From an uncultured Methylomonas sp. (lineage in GTDB: Bacteria > Pseudomonadota > Gammaproteobacteria > Methylococcales > Methylomonadaceae), in assembly GCA_936941155.1 (NCBI GenBank), contig CAKZJE010000017.1:1-64000 (forward strand): a stretch of DNA of 64,000 nucleotides, in the 5' to 3' direction. Shown in pieces: positions 46,331 through 55,200 of this stretch. The notes under the pieces are model-generated. The model worked only from the letters and a program-made list of their open reading frames with translations. It ran no database searches and was not told where the DNA came from. Numbering within the stretch: position 1 is the stretch's first letter; each line of letters opens with the position of its first letter. The translations under genes and the position numbers were made by a program.

Positions 46331-46363
46331 CCTCGCGGATTTTGAATCTGCGAGGTTTTTTTT
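46331..46363 (+). terminator. Terminator of the XRE regulator gene
   Basis: CCTCGC, GGATTTTGAATCT, GCGAGG, then eight Ts. The stem and tail are the same as the pntAB terminator at 44637. Confidence 0.9.
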
Positions 46364-46451
46364 GCCTGTTATAAAATACCAAAGCGTTTTGAAAGTATTT
46401 GATTTTTGACTTCATTCATTTTGTCATCTACAGAGTTTTGTGTTGTAGATT

Positions 46452-46943
46452 TTAAGCAAATACGTTAATTGGCAAAAATAAGCGTTCAGCATTTTCTGGT
46501 AGCGGTTTAAAGCCAAAATGTTGATAAAAAGAAGCAGAAATTTGATCTTTGGCATCTACCATAATCCCTGCTACGGCAAGCACTGTACTGGCTTGCGCCA
46601 CTTTTTGACACGCCTCTGCAAGCAAAATCGAACCTAATCCTTTTCCCTGAAAAGACTTGTCAACCGCTAATCGCCCCAATAAGGCAACTGGAATTGGGTA
46701 ACGCGGTAGTTTTTTAGCTAATTCCAGTGGCAAGTCTGAACAGTTTACGCTGCCTGCACTTAACGTGAAAAAACCTGCCAACGTGTTTGAGTTTTGCGCT
46801 GTCGCTACAAAAACACGGGTCAGATTGCGTTTCATATCTTGTGAAGCATAGCGACGAATATAGTTGTCCAAATCCTGACTGCCGCAACAAAACTGGTCTA
46901 TCTCAAAAGTTTTATCAAACGTTTGAATGCGATAATTCATCAA
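46452..46943 (-). CDS. GNAT toxin (TacT/AtaT-like)
   Basis: 163 aa. DLDNYIRRYASQDMKRNLTR, SAGSVNCSDLPLELAKKLP, then the acetyl-CoA motif LAVDKSFQGKGLGSILLAEA and FYQHFGFKPLP. It should acetylate charged tRNA and block translation. It overlaps its DUF1778 antitoxin gene by 4 bp. Same plan as the toxin at 20731. Confidence 0.9.
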   Translation of the reverse strand: MMNYRIQTFDKTFEIDQFCCGSQDLDNYIRRYASQDMKRNLTRVFVATAQNSNTLAGFFTLSAGSVNCSDLPLELAKKLPRYPIPVALLGRLAVDKSFQGKGLGSILLAEACQKVAQASTVLAVAGIMVDAKDQISASFYQHFGFKPLPENAERLFLPINVFA

Positions 46944-47233
46944 CGAACAACCTGCTCGGCATGACGCGCAAAAGCCCGTTTTAAGGCGGGATTTGGCTCT
47001 GTCGGCATATCAAGTGCAGAAAGAAAGGCTTGAAAATCCTCAGGTGAGAGCGTGATTGATTCGTGATTCTGTACAATTTGTTGGGCAGAGGCGACAGCAT
47101 GAGAGAGGACAAATTTAGAAACGCTGACATGGGAATAGGCAGCGGCCTTGTCGAGCAATTGTCGGCTGTAGCTGTCACAGCGGATATTTAAACGACCTTC
47201 TTTAGTGACTGCGGTGTTCATTGATAACTCCAA
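46940..47233 (-). CDS. DUF1778 ribbon-helix-helix antitoxin (TacA-like)
   Basis: 97 aa. KEGRLNIRCDSYSRQLLDKA followed by ASVSKFVL-type HVSVSKFVLSHAVASAQQIV is the RHH domain; LSPEDFQAFLSALDMPTEPN and ALKRAFARH form the tail that covers the toxin active site. Overlaps the GNAT gene by 4 bp. The upstream gap to gshA (428 bp) contains an inverted repeat at 47419 and a family C palindrome at 47529 but no gene. Confidence 0.9.
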   Translation of the reverse strand: MELSMNTAVTKEGRLNIRCDSYSRQLLDKAAAYSHVSVSKFVLSHAVASAQQIVQNHESITLSPEDFQAFLSALDMPTEPNPALKRAFARHAEQVVR

Positions 47234-47418
47234 AGTATAATTTGTATGTCAATTGTACATCCAGTTGTAAAAGGTGTGTCATTTTTATCGTGAGAAAAAA
47301 CAGGCAATAAAAAACCGCCTTGGGTTTTTGTTTTTTTGTAGGGCAGGCACGCTTTTTTGCTCGCCATGAAGTATTCAATGTTGCGCTGTTTGGTGTGTTA
47401 CTTGACTAAAACTATTTT

Positions 47419-47488
47419 GAACACGATGACACGGATTAAGGGAATAACAGGATGTGCCTGCAATCGAATAATCTGTGTCATCGTGTTC
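47419..47488. repeat. 70-bp inverted repeat
   Basis: 20-bp arms GAACACGATGACACGGATTA and TAATCTGTGTCATCGTGTTC (one mismatch) around a 30-bp centre. No other copy was seen in this window. Confidence 0.8.
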
Positions 47489-47528
47489 GAAGCGGCAGAA
47501 AAAACGTACTTTTCCAACAAAATTTTTT

Positions 47529-47546
47529 AAGACGACCAGTCGTCTT
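47529..47546. repeat. Family C palindrome, copy 5
   Basis: Perfect AAGACGACCAGTCGTCTT with AATTTTTT and GAAAATTTTT flanks. Between the divergent DUF1778 antitoxin and gshA genes. Confidence 0.87.
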
Positions 47547-47661
47547 GAAAATTTTTCGCAAAAATAGAATGCACTAACCGAAAAGATTAATTTTTTGCAA
47601 TCCTGATTAAGCCTTTATAATATCCAAACACTATGAAGACTAAAGGGACGTAACCCACCTG

Positions 47662-49245
47662 ATGAATATTTCAACCATTGACTCGCCACGACTGCGTTAC
47701 CTGCTACAACACAACCAACAACACCTGCTTTGCAAAGGTCTCAAAGGCATTGAAAAAGAAAGCCTGCGCATTTCCAAACACGGGCATATTTCGCAAACTG
47801 ACCATCCCCGCGCGTTAGGTTCGGCTCTCACTCATCCTTATATAACGACCGATTATTCTGAAGCTCTGCTCGAATTTATCACCCCGCCGTTTGAAAATAT
47901 CTGCGATACGCTGGATTTTATGCAAGACATTCACCAGTTTGTTTATCAAAATCTGGACAATGAAATGTTGTTAGCAAGCAGTATGCCGTGCGGAATTGAT
48001 GGCGACGAAAGCATTCGGATTGCAGAATATGGCAGCTCTAATATTGGGCAAATGAAGCATATTTATCGGCGCGGATTGTGGCATCGTTACGGACGCACCA
48101 TGCAATCGATCGCTGGCGTGCATTTTAATTATTCTGTGCCGACCGATTTGTGGGCGATTCTTTACGACCAAGAACAAAGTGACCTGAGTTTGGATGAATT
48201 TATTGCAAAAAGTTATTTTGGCATGATTCGCAATTTTCAGCGCAAAGGCTGGTTGATTCTGTATTTGTTTGGCGCATCTCCTGCAATTTGCAAACAGTTT
48301 TTCAAAAGCAGACCGCAATTAATGAGTCAATTTGCAGAATTTAACGCCAATACGTTATATCACCCTTACGCAACCTCATTGCGGATGAGCGATATTGGCT
48401 ATAAAAGCAAAAATCAGGCGAATTTAAAAATAGATTACAACTCACTCAACGGCTATGTAGAAAGCCTCAGCGCGGCAATTAATACCCCATATCCTGAATA
48501 CGAAACCATTGGCGTGAAAGTGGATGGCAATTATCAGCAATTAAATAGCAATATTTTGCAAATTGAAAATGAGTTTTACAGCACGGTGCGCCCAAAGCAA
48601 ATTATTCAATCGGGGGAAAAACCGACCTTAGCTTTAAAACGGCGCGGCGTGTGTTATGTGGAAATTCGCTCGTTAGATTTGGATCTCTTTAATCCTTTAG
48701 GCATTAGCGAGAATACTTGTCGCTTTGTGGAAGCGTTTTTGCTCAGTTGTTTATTAAAAGACAGCCCATTGCAAGGCGAAAACGAACAACAAATTAATAA
48801 TGACAATCAACTGACAGTGGCAAATTTTGGCAGAAAGCCGAATCTAGAACTCAATCAAAACGGTGAATCTATTTTGTTGCAAGAATGGGCAATGGAAATC
48901 ATGGATGCCATTGAGCCGATTTGTGAAATTTTAGATGCGGATAATCCAGATAAACCGTATTTAAAAGCCTTAGAGCAGCAACAACGCTTAGTTGACAATC
49001 CAGACTTAACCCCGTCTGCACAAATTTTGGCGGGTATGTCTAAAAATAAACAATGTTTTGGTGATTTTGGCGTAACCGCTTCCACAAAGTATGAAGCTTA
49101 TTTTAAAGACCGCGAATTGGATGCTGTAAAAATCCAAGAATTTCAACAAATGGCAGTGACTTCTTTACAACAGCAAAAAGCTTTAGAAGGCAATGATAAA
49201 TTAGGATTAGATGAGTTTTTGGCGCATTATTTTGCCCAGCATTAA
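47662..49245 (+). CDS. gshA: Glutamate-cysteine ligase
   Basis: 527 aa, first enzyme of glutathione synthesis. Gammaproteobacterial type: GLKGIEKESLRI near residue 25, DYSEALLEFITPP, AGVHFNYSVP, LFGASPAICKQFF and VEIRSLDLDLFNP. Length agrees with the E. coli enzyme (518). The gene is preceded by GGGACG in place of a strong site. A family D palindrome follows 13 bp after the stop codon. Confidence 0.96.
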   Translation: MNISTIDSPRLRYLLQHNQQHLLCKGLKGIEKESLRISKHGHISQTDHPRALGSALTHPYITTDYSEALLEFITPPFENICDTLDFMQDIHQFVYQNLDNEMLLASSMPCGIDGDESIRIAEYGSSNIGQMKHIYRRGLWHRYGRTMQSIAGVHFNYSVPTDLWAILYDQEQSDLSLDEFIAKSYFGMIRNFQRKGWLILYLFGASPAICKQFFKSRPQLMSQFAEFNANTLYHPYATSLRMSDIGYKSKNQANLKIDYNSLNGYVESLSAAINTPYPEYETIGVKVDGNYQQLNSNILQIENEFYSTVRPKQIIQSGEKPTLALKRRGVCYVEIRSLDLDLFNPLGISENTCRFVEAFLLSCLLKDSPLQGENEQQINNDNQLTVANFGRKPNLELNQNGESILLQEWAMEIMDAIEPICEILDADNPDKPYLKALEQQQRLVDNPDLTPSAQILAGMSKNKQCFGDFGVTASTKYEAYFKDRELDAVKIQEFQQMAVTSLQQQKALEGNDKLGLDEFLAHYFAQH

Positions 49246-49257
49246 GCGCATTTAAAT

Positions 49258-49286
49258 GTAGAGACGTTGCAATGCAGCGTCTCTAC
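49258..49286. repeat. Family D palindrome, copy 3
   Basis: GTAGAGACG, centre TTGCAATGCAG, CGTCTCTAC. It fills most of the 48-bp gap between the converging gshA and cytochrome P460 genes. Confidence 0.82.
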
Positions 49287-49293
49287 GCAGCGA

Positions 49294-49800
49294 TTATTGC
49301 AATGCGGCAGCAGTAAAAACGTAATCGTTATCTTTCACTGCGGTATGGCAAGCAAAACACTCTTTCGATTTTGCCTCTTCAAACATCACCAAGTTTTTCC
49401 CTTCCCAATGCGCAAAACCCCAGCCGCCGGTGCTGGCGTATTTTTTACTGTCTTTAATCATGGCTTCCGCTTTTTCAAACGCGCCCGGCACAATTGCTTG
49501 TGGCCAGCTAGGATGTTTGCTTTCTTTCCAAGCCACTTTTGCAAGCACTGCGCCATCTGGCCAAGGTTTTGTACGTCCATGTCGCGCCGCTGTAATCGCT
49601 GCACTGTTGCCTAAAATAGCGCGTAAGGTTTTTTTATCTTCGCGATGAGATACCGCCAATAAAGACCAATCTTGATATTCACCAAACACAGGTTTTACTG
49701 TGTAAGTGGCAGGTGCGGTTTCTGCATTTGCAACCGATGCCAGAGATAATAGCGCGATTGCTAAACTCAATCCCAGATTAAAGTCTGATGTTTTTTTCAT
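49294..49800 (-). CDS. Cytochrome P460
   Basis: 168 aa. A signal peptide ends in ANAET; the mature domain has LRAILGNSAAITAAR, LAKVAWKES, GGWGFAHWEGKN and the heme site CFACHTAV at about 151-158, plus the upstream lysine needed for the P460 cross-link within the KVAWK stretch. P460 proteins oxidise hydroxylamine to nitrous oxide, or detoxify it and nitric oxide, in the periplasm. No partner gene is adjacent. Activity as opposed to a cytochrome c'-beta fold cannot be told from sequence alone. Confidence 0.86.
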   Translation of the reverse strand: MKKTSDFNLGLSLAIALLSLASVANAETAPATYTVKPVFGEYQDWSLLAVSHREDKKTLRAILGNSAAITAARHGRTKPWPDGAVLAKVAWKESKHPSWPQAIVPGAFEKAEAMIKDSKKYASTGGWGFAHWEGKNLVMFEEAKSKECFACHTAVKDNDYVFTAAALQ

Positions 49801-49995
49801 TATAAATTCCTGTAAGTGTTGAGCGAAAAATGGTTATTTTGCTTAAGCGATTCATGTTATATCAAAAAACAACACAAGATGGCATAACTTTAGATAAAAT
49901 GGCGCGTTACGAGCAGAACCCCCAATAATAAATACAGCGCGTCTGCATGGTTCTAAACCTTTGTTTCACGACTTTTAACACTAAATAGATACACT

Positions 49996-50967
49996 ATGGA
50001 CCTCAAATTTCTTGATTTTGAACAACCTATCGCTGAATTGGAAGCGAAAATAGCAGAACTTCGCAAGGTGGAGTTTGATAATGATATTAATATTTCGGAT
50101 GCTATTGAGCAGCTAGAAGAGAAAAGCGAAGCTCTGACTTCCACTATTTTTGCCAAACTGTCAGACTGGCAAATTTCACAGTTATCGCGTCACCCCGGTC
50201 GTCCTTATACCTTAGATTATATTGAGCACATTTTCACTGATTTCCAAGAATTGCATGGCGATCGAACTTATGCGGATGATCCTGCGATTGTGTGTGGTTT
50301 GGCGCGATTAGATGGTCAAGCCGTGATGATTATTGGGCATCAAAAAGGGCGCGATACCAAAGAAAAAATTTATCGCAACTTTGGAATGCCGCGTCCTGAA
50401 GGCTATCGCAAAGCGTTGCGGGTGATGAAAATGGCAGAGCGGTTTAAATTGCCGATTATTTGTTTAATTGACACACCGGGAGCTTATCCGGGCATTGGTG
50501 CAGAAGAGCGTGGACAAAGCGAGGCGATTGCGAGAAATTTGTTTGAAATGGCACAACTAAAAACACCGGTGATTTGCACCATTATCGGCGAAGGCGGTTC
50601 AGGCGGCGCATTAGCAATTGGGGTGGGTGACCGTTTGATTATGATGGAATACAGCACTTATTCGGTAATTTCTCCTGAAGGTTGTGCGTCAATTTTGTGG
50701 AAAAGTGCGGATAAATCACAATTGGCAGCTGAGGCAATGGGGATTACCTCGGACAGAGTGAGAGAGCAAGGTTTTCTGGATGAAGTGGTGCGTGAGCCTT
50801 TAGGCGGGGCACATCGTGATTTTAAAACCACTACTGGGAATTTGCGTGAAACGTTGTTGCGGCATTTGGCTGAGTTAAAAGTTGAGCCGTTAGATACCAT
50901 GCTTGCAAAACGCTATCAGCGCATGATGAGCTATGGAGCGTATAGTGATGAACCTGTAAAGGCTTAA
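49996..50967 (+). CDS. accA: Acetyl-CoA carboxylase carboxyltransferase subunit alpha
   Basis: 323 aa. [20 protein letters not shown] is the usual N-terminus; the catalytic part contains [56 protein letters not shown] and [16 protein letters not shown]. It transfers carboxylate from biotin to acetyl-CoA in fatty acid synthesis, with accD elsewhere. The biotin ligase gene is at 38.8 kb. Confidence 0.97.
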   Translation: MDLKFLDFEQPIAELEAKIAELRKVEFDNDINISDAIEQLEEKSEALTSTIFAKLSDWQISQLSRHPGRPYTLDYIEHIFTDFQELHGDRTYADDPAIVCGLARLDGQAVMIIGHQKGRDTKEKIYRNFGMPRPEGYRKALRVMKMAERFKLPIICLIDTPGAYPGIGAEERGQSEAIARNLFEMAQLKTPVICTIIGEGGSGGALAIGVGDRLIMMEYSTYSVISPEGCASILWKSADKSQLAAEAMGITSDRVREQGFLDEVVREPLGGAHRDFKTTTGNLRETLLRHLAELKVEPLDTMLAKRYQRMMSYGAYSDEPVKA

Positions 50968-50976
50968 AACTTTAAC

Positions 50977-51003
50977 GTAGAGACGCAACAATTGCGTCTC
51001 TAC
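50977..51003. repeat. Family D palindrome, copy 4
   Basis: GTAGAGACGCAA, CAA, TTGCGTCTCTAC, ten bases after the accA stop, between the converging accA and bioB genes. Confidence 0.88.
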
Positions 51004-51064
51004 AGGTTAGAGTTTTTTAACTCTTTGAAAAACTATGCGCTTTTGAATTTCACGGTTGTGAAAA

Positions 51065-52027
51065 TTATTGCGCGTAACTTGAACCGCCTGAATGCAAACC
51101 TAAACGATTGAATAGCGAAATGTCGTGATTTGTCATCGGGTTATCAGTGGTGAGTAATTTATCGCCGTAAAAAATCGAATTTGCACCCGCCAAAAAGCAC
51201 AACGCTTGCATTTCATCACTCATATTGCTGCGTCCTGCTGACAAACGCACACGCGATTCCGGCATTAAAATTCGCGCTACTGCAATCGTGCGAATAAAAA
51301 TCAGCGGGTCGAGTTGTTCTGTGCCCATCAGCGGCGTGCCTTCCACTTGTACCAACATATTAATCGGCACGCTTTCAGGATGTTTCGGTAAGTTTACTAA
51401 TTCAATCAATAGTTTGGCTCTATCAGCATCCGATTCGCCCATTCCCACAATCCCGCCACAACAGACGTTAATGCCTGCGTCACGCACTCGCGCCAAAGTA
51501 TCTAAGCGATCTTGATAAGTGCGGGTGGTGATAACTTCTGAATAATATTCTTCTGAGGTGTCGAGATTGTGATTGTAATAATCCAAACCGCCGTCTTTTA
51601 ACGCTTGCGTTTGGGTGTCGGTGAGCATTCCCAGCGTGGCGCAAGTTTCCATCCCCAACGCTTTTACGCCTTGCACCATTTCTACCACGCGCTCGATGTC
51701 TTTGTCTTTTGGTTTGCGCCATGCCGCGCCCATGCAAAACCGCGACGCGCCTTGGTCTTTTGCGCGTTGGGCGATTTGCAACACTTCGTCAATCGGCATT
51801 AAGCTTTCAGATTTTAAGCCGGTGTCATAACGTGCGCTTTGTGGGCAATAGCCGCAATCTTCTGAACATGAGCCGGTTTTGATGCTTAATAAGCTGCTGA
51901 CTTGAATTTGATTCGGGTCAAAATTTTCGCGGTGAATGGTTTGTGCTTGAAAAATCAAGTCGTTAAAGGGTAAGGCGTATAAGGCTTGTACTTCGGCTAA
52001 AGTCCAATCGTGACGCAGAATTGACAT
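51065..52027 (-). CDS. bioB: Biotin synthase
   Basis: 320 aa from the ATG at 52027 ([20 protein letters not shown]); an upstream start at 52066 adds 13 residues unlike the family. Radical SAM enzyme: the cluster motif CSEDCGYC (C-x3-C-x2-C) lies near residue 50, with [25 protein letters not shown] and the Arg of [12 protein letters not shown] for the second cluster. It inserts sulfur into dethiobiotin. Not clustered with bioF. Confidence 0.96.
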   Translation of the reverse strand: MSILRHDWTLAEVQALYALPFNDLIFQAQTIHRENFDPNQIQVSSLLSIKTGSCSEDCGYCPQSARYDTGLKSESLMPIDEVLQIAQRAKDQGASRFCMGAAWRKPKDKDIERVVEMVQGVKALGMETCATLGMLTDTQTQALKDGGLDYYNHNLDTSEEYYSEVITTRTYQDRLDTLARVRDAGINVCCGGIVGMGESDADRAKLLIELVNLPKHPESVPINMLVQVEGTPLMGTEQLDPLIFIRTIAVARILMPESRVRLSAGRSNMSDEMQALCFLAGANSIFYGDKLLTTDNPMTNHDISLFNRLGLHSGGSSYAQ

Positions 52028-52221
52028 GGCGTATAATCTCCAAAACGGTGTTTTTGTTGACGGCAAGTGACATTAGTCAACTGTGATAAATGAAAAGTGT
52101 AAACAACTGGCTGAATATTATACAGGATTGTTTGAATTGTTCTGAAATTCGCTTGTTGTCTAACAATTTCTAATATAAACTCAGCGGCGTTTGCAGTTTT
52201 TTAGATTTAAGTTTCAGCGTA

Positions 52222-52430
52222 ATGCGTATGAACAGTGAAAATACATTAAGAACAGAATATTCTGCGGATTTAATTAAGTCCGGTGTGCGTGGAAACTATG
52301 CAAGTCGTTATCGCGAAGGGACAATATTGTGTTAATTGAGCCTGATTTGCATAAACTTTTTCCAGATTCGGATGCTGTCAATCGGGCTTTGCGCAAGTTT
52401 GCTGAACAACATCAAATGGCATTTCTTTAG
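52222..52430 (+). pseudogene. Frameshifted antitoxin-type gene (SGVRGNYASRY...PDSDAVNRALR)
   Basis: First frame from ATG 52222 reads MRMNSENTLRTEYSADLIKS, then GVRGNYASRYREGT, and stops; the next frame continues IVLIEPDLHKLFPDSDAVNR and ALRKFAEQHQMAFL. Together they match a small antitoxin family of the form VRGKYAxRYxEGTNxVxxEPD. Loss of one base near 52324 (aca a-t att gtg) explains the break. No toxin gene follows. Otherwise the 527-bp bioB-CSD gap holds nothing seen. Confidence 0.7.
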
Positions 52431-52554
52431 TGCAAACAGGATTTAATCGGTTATTTGCTTGAATTGTAAGCAGATATTTTTCAAAATAATTTATTTAGAT
52501 GCTTGTGAAGTGGTTTGTTGGAGTATCTAATTATCAGCTATTTCAAGAGTAAAC

Positions 52555-53196
52555 ATGCGTTATCAAGGAAAAATTACAGGCTGGAAAGATGAACAAGGAT
52601 TTGGTTTTGTTATGCCAAATGGTGGTGGTGAAAAAGCCTTTGTGCATATAAAAGCCTTCTCTATTCATCAACGTAGACCAATTGAAGGCGACCTTATCAC
52701 ATACGAATTGGCAACTGATGAAAAGATGCGATTTCAAGCAAAAAATGTTCAGTTTGTCGCAAAACAATCAATTGCTTCAACAGCATCTCAATCAAAAGCA
52801 ACATTTGGCAGTGTTTTCACTTTTCTATTTTGTTCGTTTTTAGTTTTATCTGTACTTATACACAAAATTCCTCTCGTTATATTGTGTATTTATTTAAGCG
52901 CAAGTGTTATTACTTTTTTTGCGTATGCGATAGATAAATCATCAGCGAAAAATAATCGTTGGAGAACCAGAGAAAGTACACTGCACTTATTTAGTCTTAT
53001 AGGCGGTTGGCCAGGAGCATTGCTTGCGCAAAAAAAATTGCACCATAAGTCGAAAAAAGAAGAGTTTCAATTTATATTTTGGGTGAGTGTTATTATCAAT
53101 TGTTTTGCTTTAGGATGGGTTCTTGTGAACTTTTCAACAATAACGTCAAATTTAACTCTATTGTCGGGTTACGCTTTTTTGCTTATACAAAACTGA
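52555..53196 (+). CDS. Cold-shock-domain/DUF1294 membrane protein
   Basis: 213 aa. Residues about 1-68 are a cold shock domain (GKITGWKDEQGFGFVMPNG, KAFVHIKAF), and the rest is DUF1294 with several membrane helices and the conserved AYAIDKSSAKNNRWRTRES and HLFSLIGGWPGALLAQ. This fusion is common in gammaproteobacteria; function is not established, possibly RNA binding at the membrane. Confidence 0.88.
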   Translation: MRYQGKITGWKDEQGFGFVMPNGGGEKAFVHIKAFSIHQRRPIEGDLITYELATDEKMRFQAKNVQFVAKQSIASTASQSKATFGSVFTFLFCSFLVLSVLIHKIPLVILCIYLSASVITFFAYAIDKSSAKNNRWRTRESTLHLFSLIGGWPGALLAQKKLHHKSKKEEFQFIFWVSVIINCFALGWVLVNFSTITSNLTLLSGYAFLLIQN

Positions 53197-53233
53197 CATA
53201 ACAACGGCAATTTTATAATCAAAAAAATCTATT

Positions 53234-53569
53234 GTGAAACTTCCCAAAAACACAGTGATTGCAACTGAAAAACTAACAAACTATTTGCTAGTTTTTAAAA
53301 AACGCAATGATAAATCACAATGGTTGGCACAAGCTGGGTATTCAGCAGAGAATTGGCAAGTATTAGAAAATGATTTACGAAAACAAATTTTATCGCTTGA
53401 TGCTCAACTTTCTGAAATAACGCCTTACGGACAAACCTATGAAATTATAGGAAATTTAACAGGTGTAAATGGAAAAACGATTGCTGTTCATACGATATGG
53501 ATGACAGAAACAGCAACGAAAATCACTAAATTTATTACGCTATATCCTGAAAAAGGAGAAATACAATGA
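53234..53569 (+). CDS. DUF6883-like protein
   Basis: 111 aa, starting with GTG. MKLPKNTVIATEKLTNYLLV and WLAQAGYSAENWQVLENDLR resemble the DUF6883 pattern (KLxxYLL, GF, then W..L...L). It overlaps the next gene by 4 bp, as DUF6883 genes usually do with DUF4926 genes. Probably a small accessory or toxin-immunity type module; no activity is known. Confidence 0.62.
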   Translation: MKLPKNTVIATEKLTNYLLVFKKRNDKSQWLAQAGYSAENWQVLENDLRKQILSLDAQLSEITPYGQTYEIIGNLTGVNGKTIAVHTIWMTETATKITKFITLYPEKGEIQ

Positions 53570-53808
53570 AATACCCATTATTTGAAGAAGTGGTTTTATT
53601 AATAGATATTCCATCAAAAAACTTGAAACAAGGCGATGTAGCAACGGTTGTTGAGTTTCACCCTGTTGCAAACGGAGAAAATGGCTATTCTATTGAGGTT
53701 TTTAATGCAGTAGGCGACACAATCGCTGTAATAACTGTGGCTGAATCAGCTATCAAACCTTTAAGTAAAGATGAAGTTTTCAATGTTCGTTTGTTATTGG
53801 CAGCATAA
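53566..53808 (+). CDS. DUF4926 family protein
   Basis: 80 aa. PLFEEVVLLIDIPSKNLKQG and GDVATVVEFHP match the DUF4926 family, a small SH3-like domain found next to DUF6883 and related genes. AAGGAG lies seven bases upstream of the ATG. Coupled by 4 bp to the preceding gene. Function is unknown. Confidence 0.68.
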   Translation: MKYPLFEEVVLLIDIPSKNLKQGDVATVVEFHPVANGENGYSIEVFNAVGDTIAVITVAESAIKPLSKDEVFNVRLLLAA

Positions 53809-53904
53809 TTCCAACCATAAATGTATTCTTCCTGTGTCGCTGCATAAAAATCGTTATCAAGAACGCGGCTTTAATTAAGGTATTAAAATCGCCAGCGTAT
53901 TGAA

Positions 53905-54007
53905 AAGTGGCGTGGAAAAAGTCGATATTTGAGAGTGTACGAGCATATTATTAATTGATGTAACGCAGTGAGATGTAGAGCAATTTTATAAACAGCGTGG
54001 TTTTTAG
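53905..54007 (+). pseudogene. Remnant of a GNAT acetyltransferase C-terminus
   Basis: In one frame the DNA reads SGVEKVDI, stop, ECTSILLIDVTQ, stop, DVEQFYKQRGF, stop. The LLIDVT and VEQFYKQRGF pieces match the end of GNAT enzymes (FYxxxGF), interrupted by two in-frame stops. The boundaries are approximate and the call rests on a short match. Confidence 0.4.
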
Positions 54008-54033
54008 TTTTCATAAAAAACGTGAAATTTTTC

Positions 54034-54051
54034 AAGACGACCAGTCGTCTT
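54034..54051. repeat. Family C palindrome, copy 6
   Basis: Perfect AAGACGACCAGTCGTCTT with TTTTTC and GAAAATTTCAG flanks (arms of 13 bp or more). Between the converging DUF4926 and Kazal genes. Confidence 0.87.
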
Positions 54052-54157
54052 GAAAATTTCAGAAGATTGAAACAATTTATATTTCATATTTCGACTTCAA
54101 ATGATTTTCGCCAACAATTAATCTGTTATGCGTAACATCCGTTAAAAATATTTAGCA

Positions 54158-54183
54158 GGAGTGCAAACTTAAGCTTGCACTCC
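54158..54183. repeat. 26-bp palindrome of the GGAGTGCAA type (family G core)
   Basis: GGAGTGCAA, ACTTAAGC, TTGCACTCC, in the gap downstream of the Kazal gene. Related to 16173, 29388 and the cores at 920 and 5390. Confidence 0.75.
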
Positions 54184-54224
54184 CAGTAACACAAAATTTA
54201 CTTTTTTTATCATCCGCACTAAAA

Positions 54225-55178
54225 CTAACGACATACACCCACATAGTTAAGCTGTGCACCGGCAGCCAGTCGCGCACAATCATTGCTATACGTCACCCCA
54301 TCACAACCACACACAGGCGCGTAAAGCGTTGTGCAAATTTCAGGTTTAACTTCACACGTTCCCTGAGCTGTCGCCGTACCACAAGCATTCGGCGCACTTA
54401 TATTACACACTTGCCCCACAGCACAGCTTGCTCCTGTTGTGCCGCCACACGCTTGCGCAGCGGGTTTAGTTGGCATTGGCAGATAAAATTGATTGGCAAT
54501 TAATAACTTAGTTTTGCCATCGCTGGCTAATTTATGCTTGCCTGCCGCCAAAATTCCAGCTTCTGATAATGTTTTATACCCCGCATCTATCTGCGCTTGG
54601 CTCGCCCTTGATGCCCCTAATCGCACATCGCTAATTATCTTATCTTGAACTGTCCACGCATTTGCCAATTGCTCTATCACATCGTCCATGCACGGCGCGG
54701 TAATACAAACAATCCCCATATCTTTAACGTGATATACAGGGTCAATAGAAACATTTTTACTTTGCGCCTGCCACGCTTCAGTTATGGTCAATGTATCAGT
54801 CATATTGCCGACAAAAGGTGTTTTCGCATCCAGCGCGTGAGCAAAATTTCCGCGAACTATCCCTATTTTTTTTCCTAAAATATTAGAAAAATAATCATCT
54901 GCCTGTGCTTGCGTCCAGCCCATTGCTTTCGCATCCAGACCTGCGACATGACATTCCTCACGCCACACACCATCTGCACACAATGTTTTTAAACTATTGA
55001 CTTGTTTCACAAAATAACCGCCACACATAGGCGATGGACATAAACGCATATCTTCATGTGTCACAGTGTAATAATAAGATGCACCAATAGGCGTACAAAT
55101 CTCAGCGGCATTCACAGAACAGCTAAAACCAATGAGTAAAGTAACTATTAAGCTATTGAAAAATTTAATGAATGACAT
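54225..55178 (-). CDS. Secreted protein with C-terminal Kazal-type inhibitor domain
   Basis: 317 aa from the ATG at 55178, which GGAGG precedes by six bases. Signal peptide MSFIKFFNSLIVTLLIGF ending SVNA. A long middle part with several cysteines is unassigned; residues about 280-316 hold a Kazal domain (YAPVCGCDGVTYSNDC, ending NYVGVC) with the six-cysteine spacing of serine protease inhibitors. It could protect the cell from proteases outside, including caspase-like or grazer enzymes, but this is inference. The next secreted protein lies 22 bp upstream. Confidence 0.8.
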   Translation of the reverse strand: MSFIKFFNSLIVTLLIGFSCSVNAAEICTPIGASYYYTVTHEDMRLCPSPMCGGYFVKQVNSLKTLCADGVWREECHVAGLDAKAMGWTQAQADDYFSNILGKKIGIVRGNFAHALDAKTPFVGNMTDTLTITEAWQAQSKNVSIDPVYHVKDMGIVCITAPCMDDVIEQLANAWTVQDKIISDVRLGASRASQAQIDAGYKTLSEAGILAAGKHKLASDGKTKLLIANQFYLPMPTKPAAQACGGTTGASCAVGQVCNISAPNACGTATAQGTCEVKPEICTTLYAPVCGCDGVTYSNDCARLAAGAQLNYVGVCR

Positions 55179-55200
55179 GATAAACCTCCGAAATTTAGTT

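Noticed and set aside
46788-46984. Frames antisense to the GNAT, recQ, leuA, dnaK and other genes
   Set aside because: They lie opposite clearly coding genes, lack ribosome sites and have no recognisable domains.
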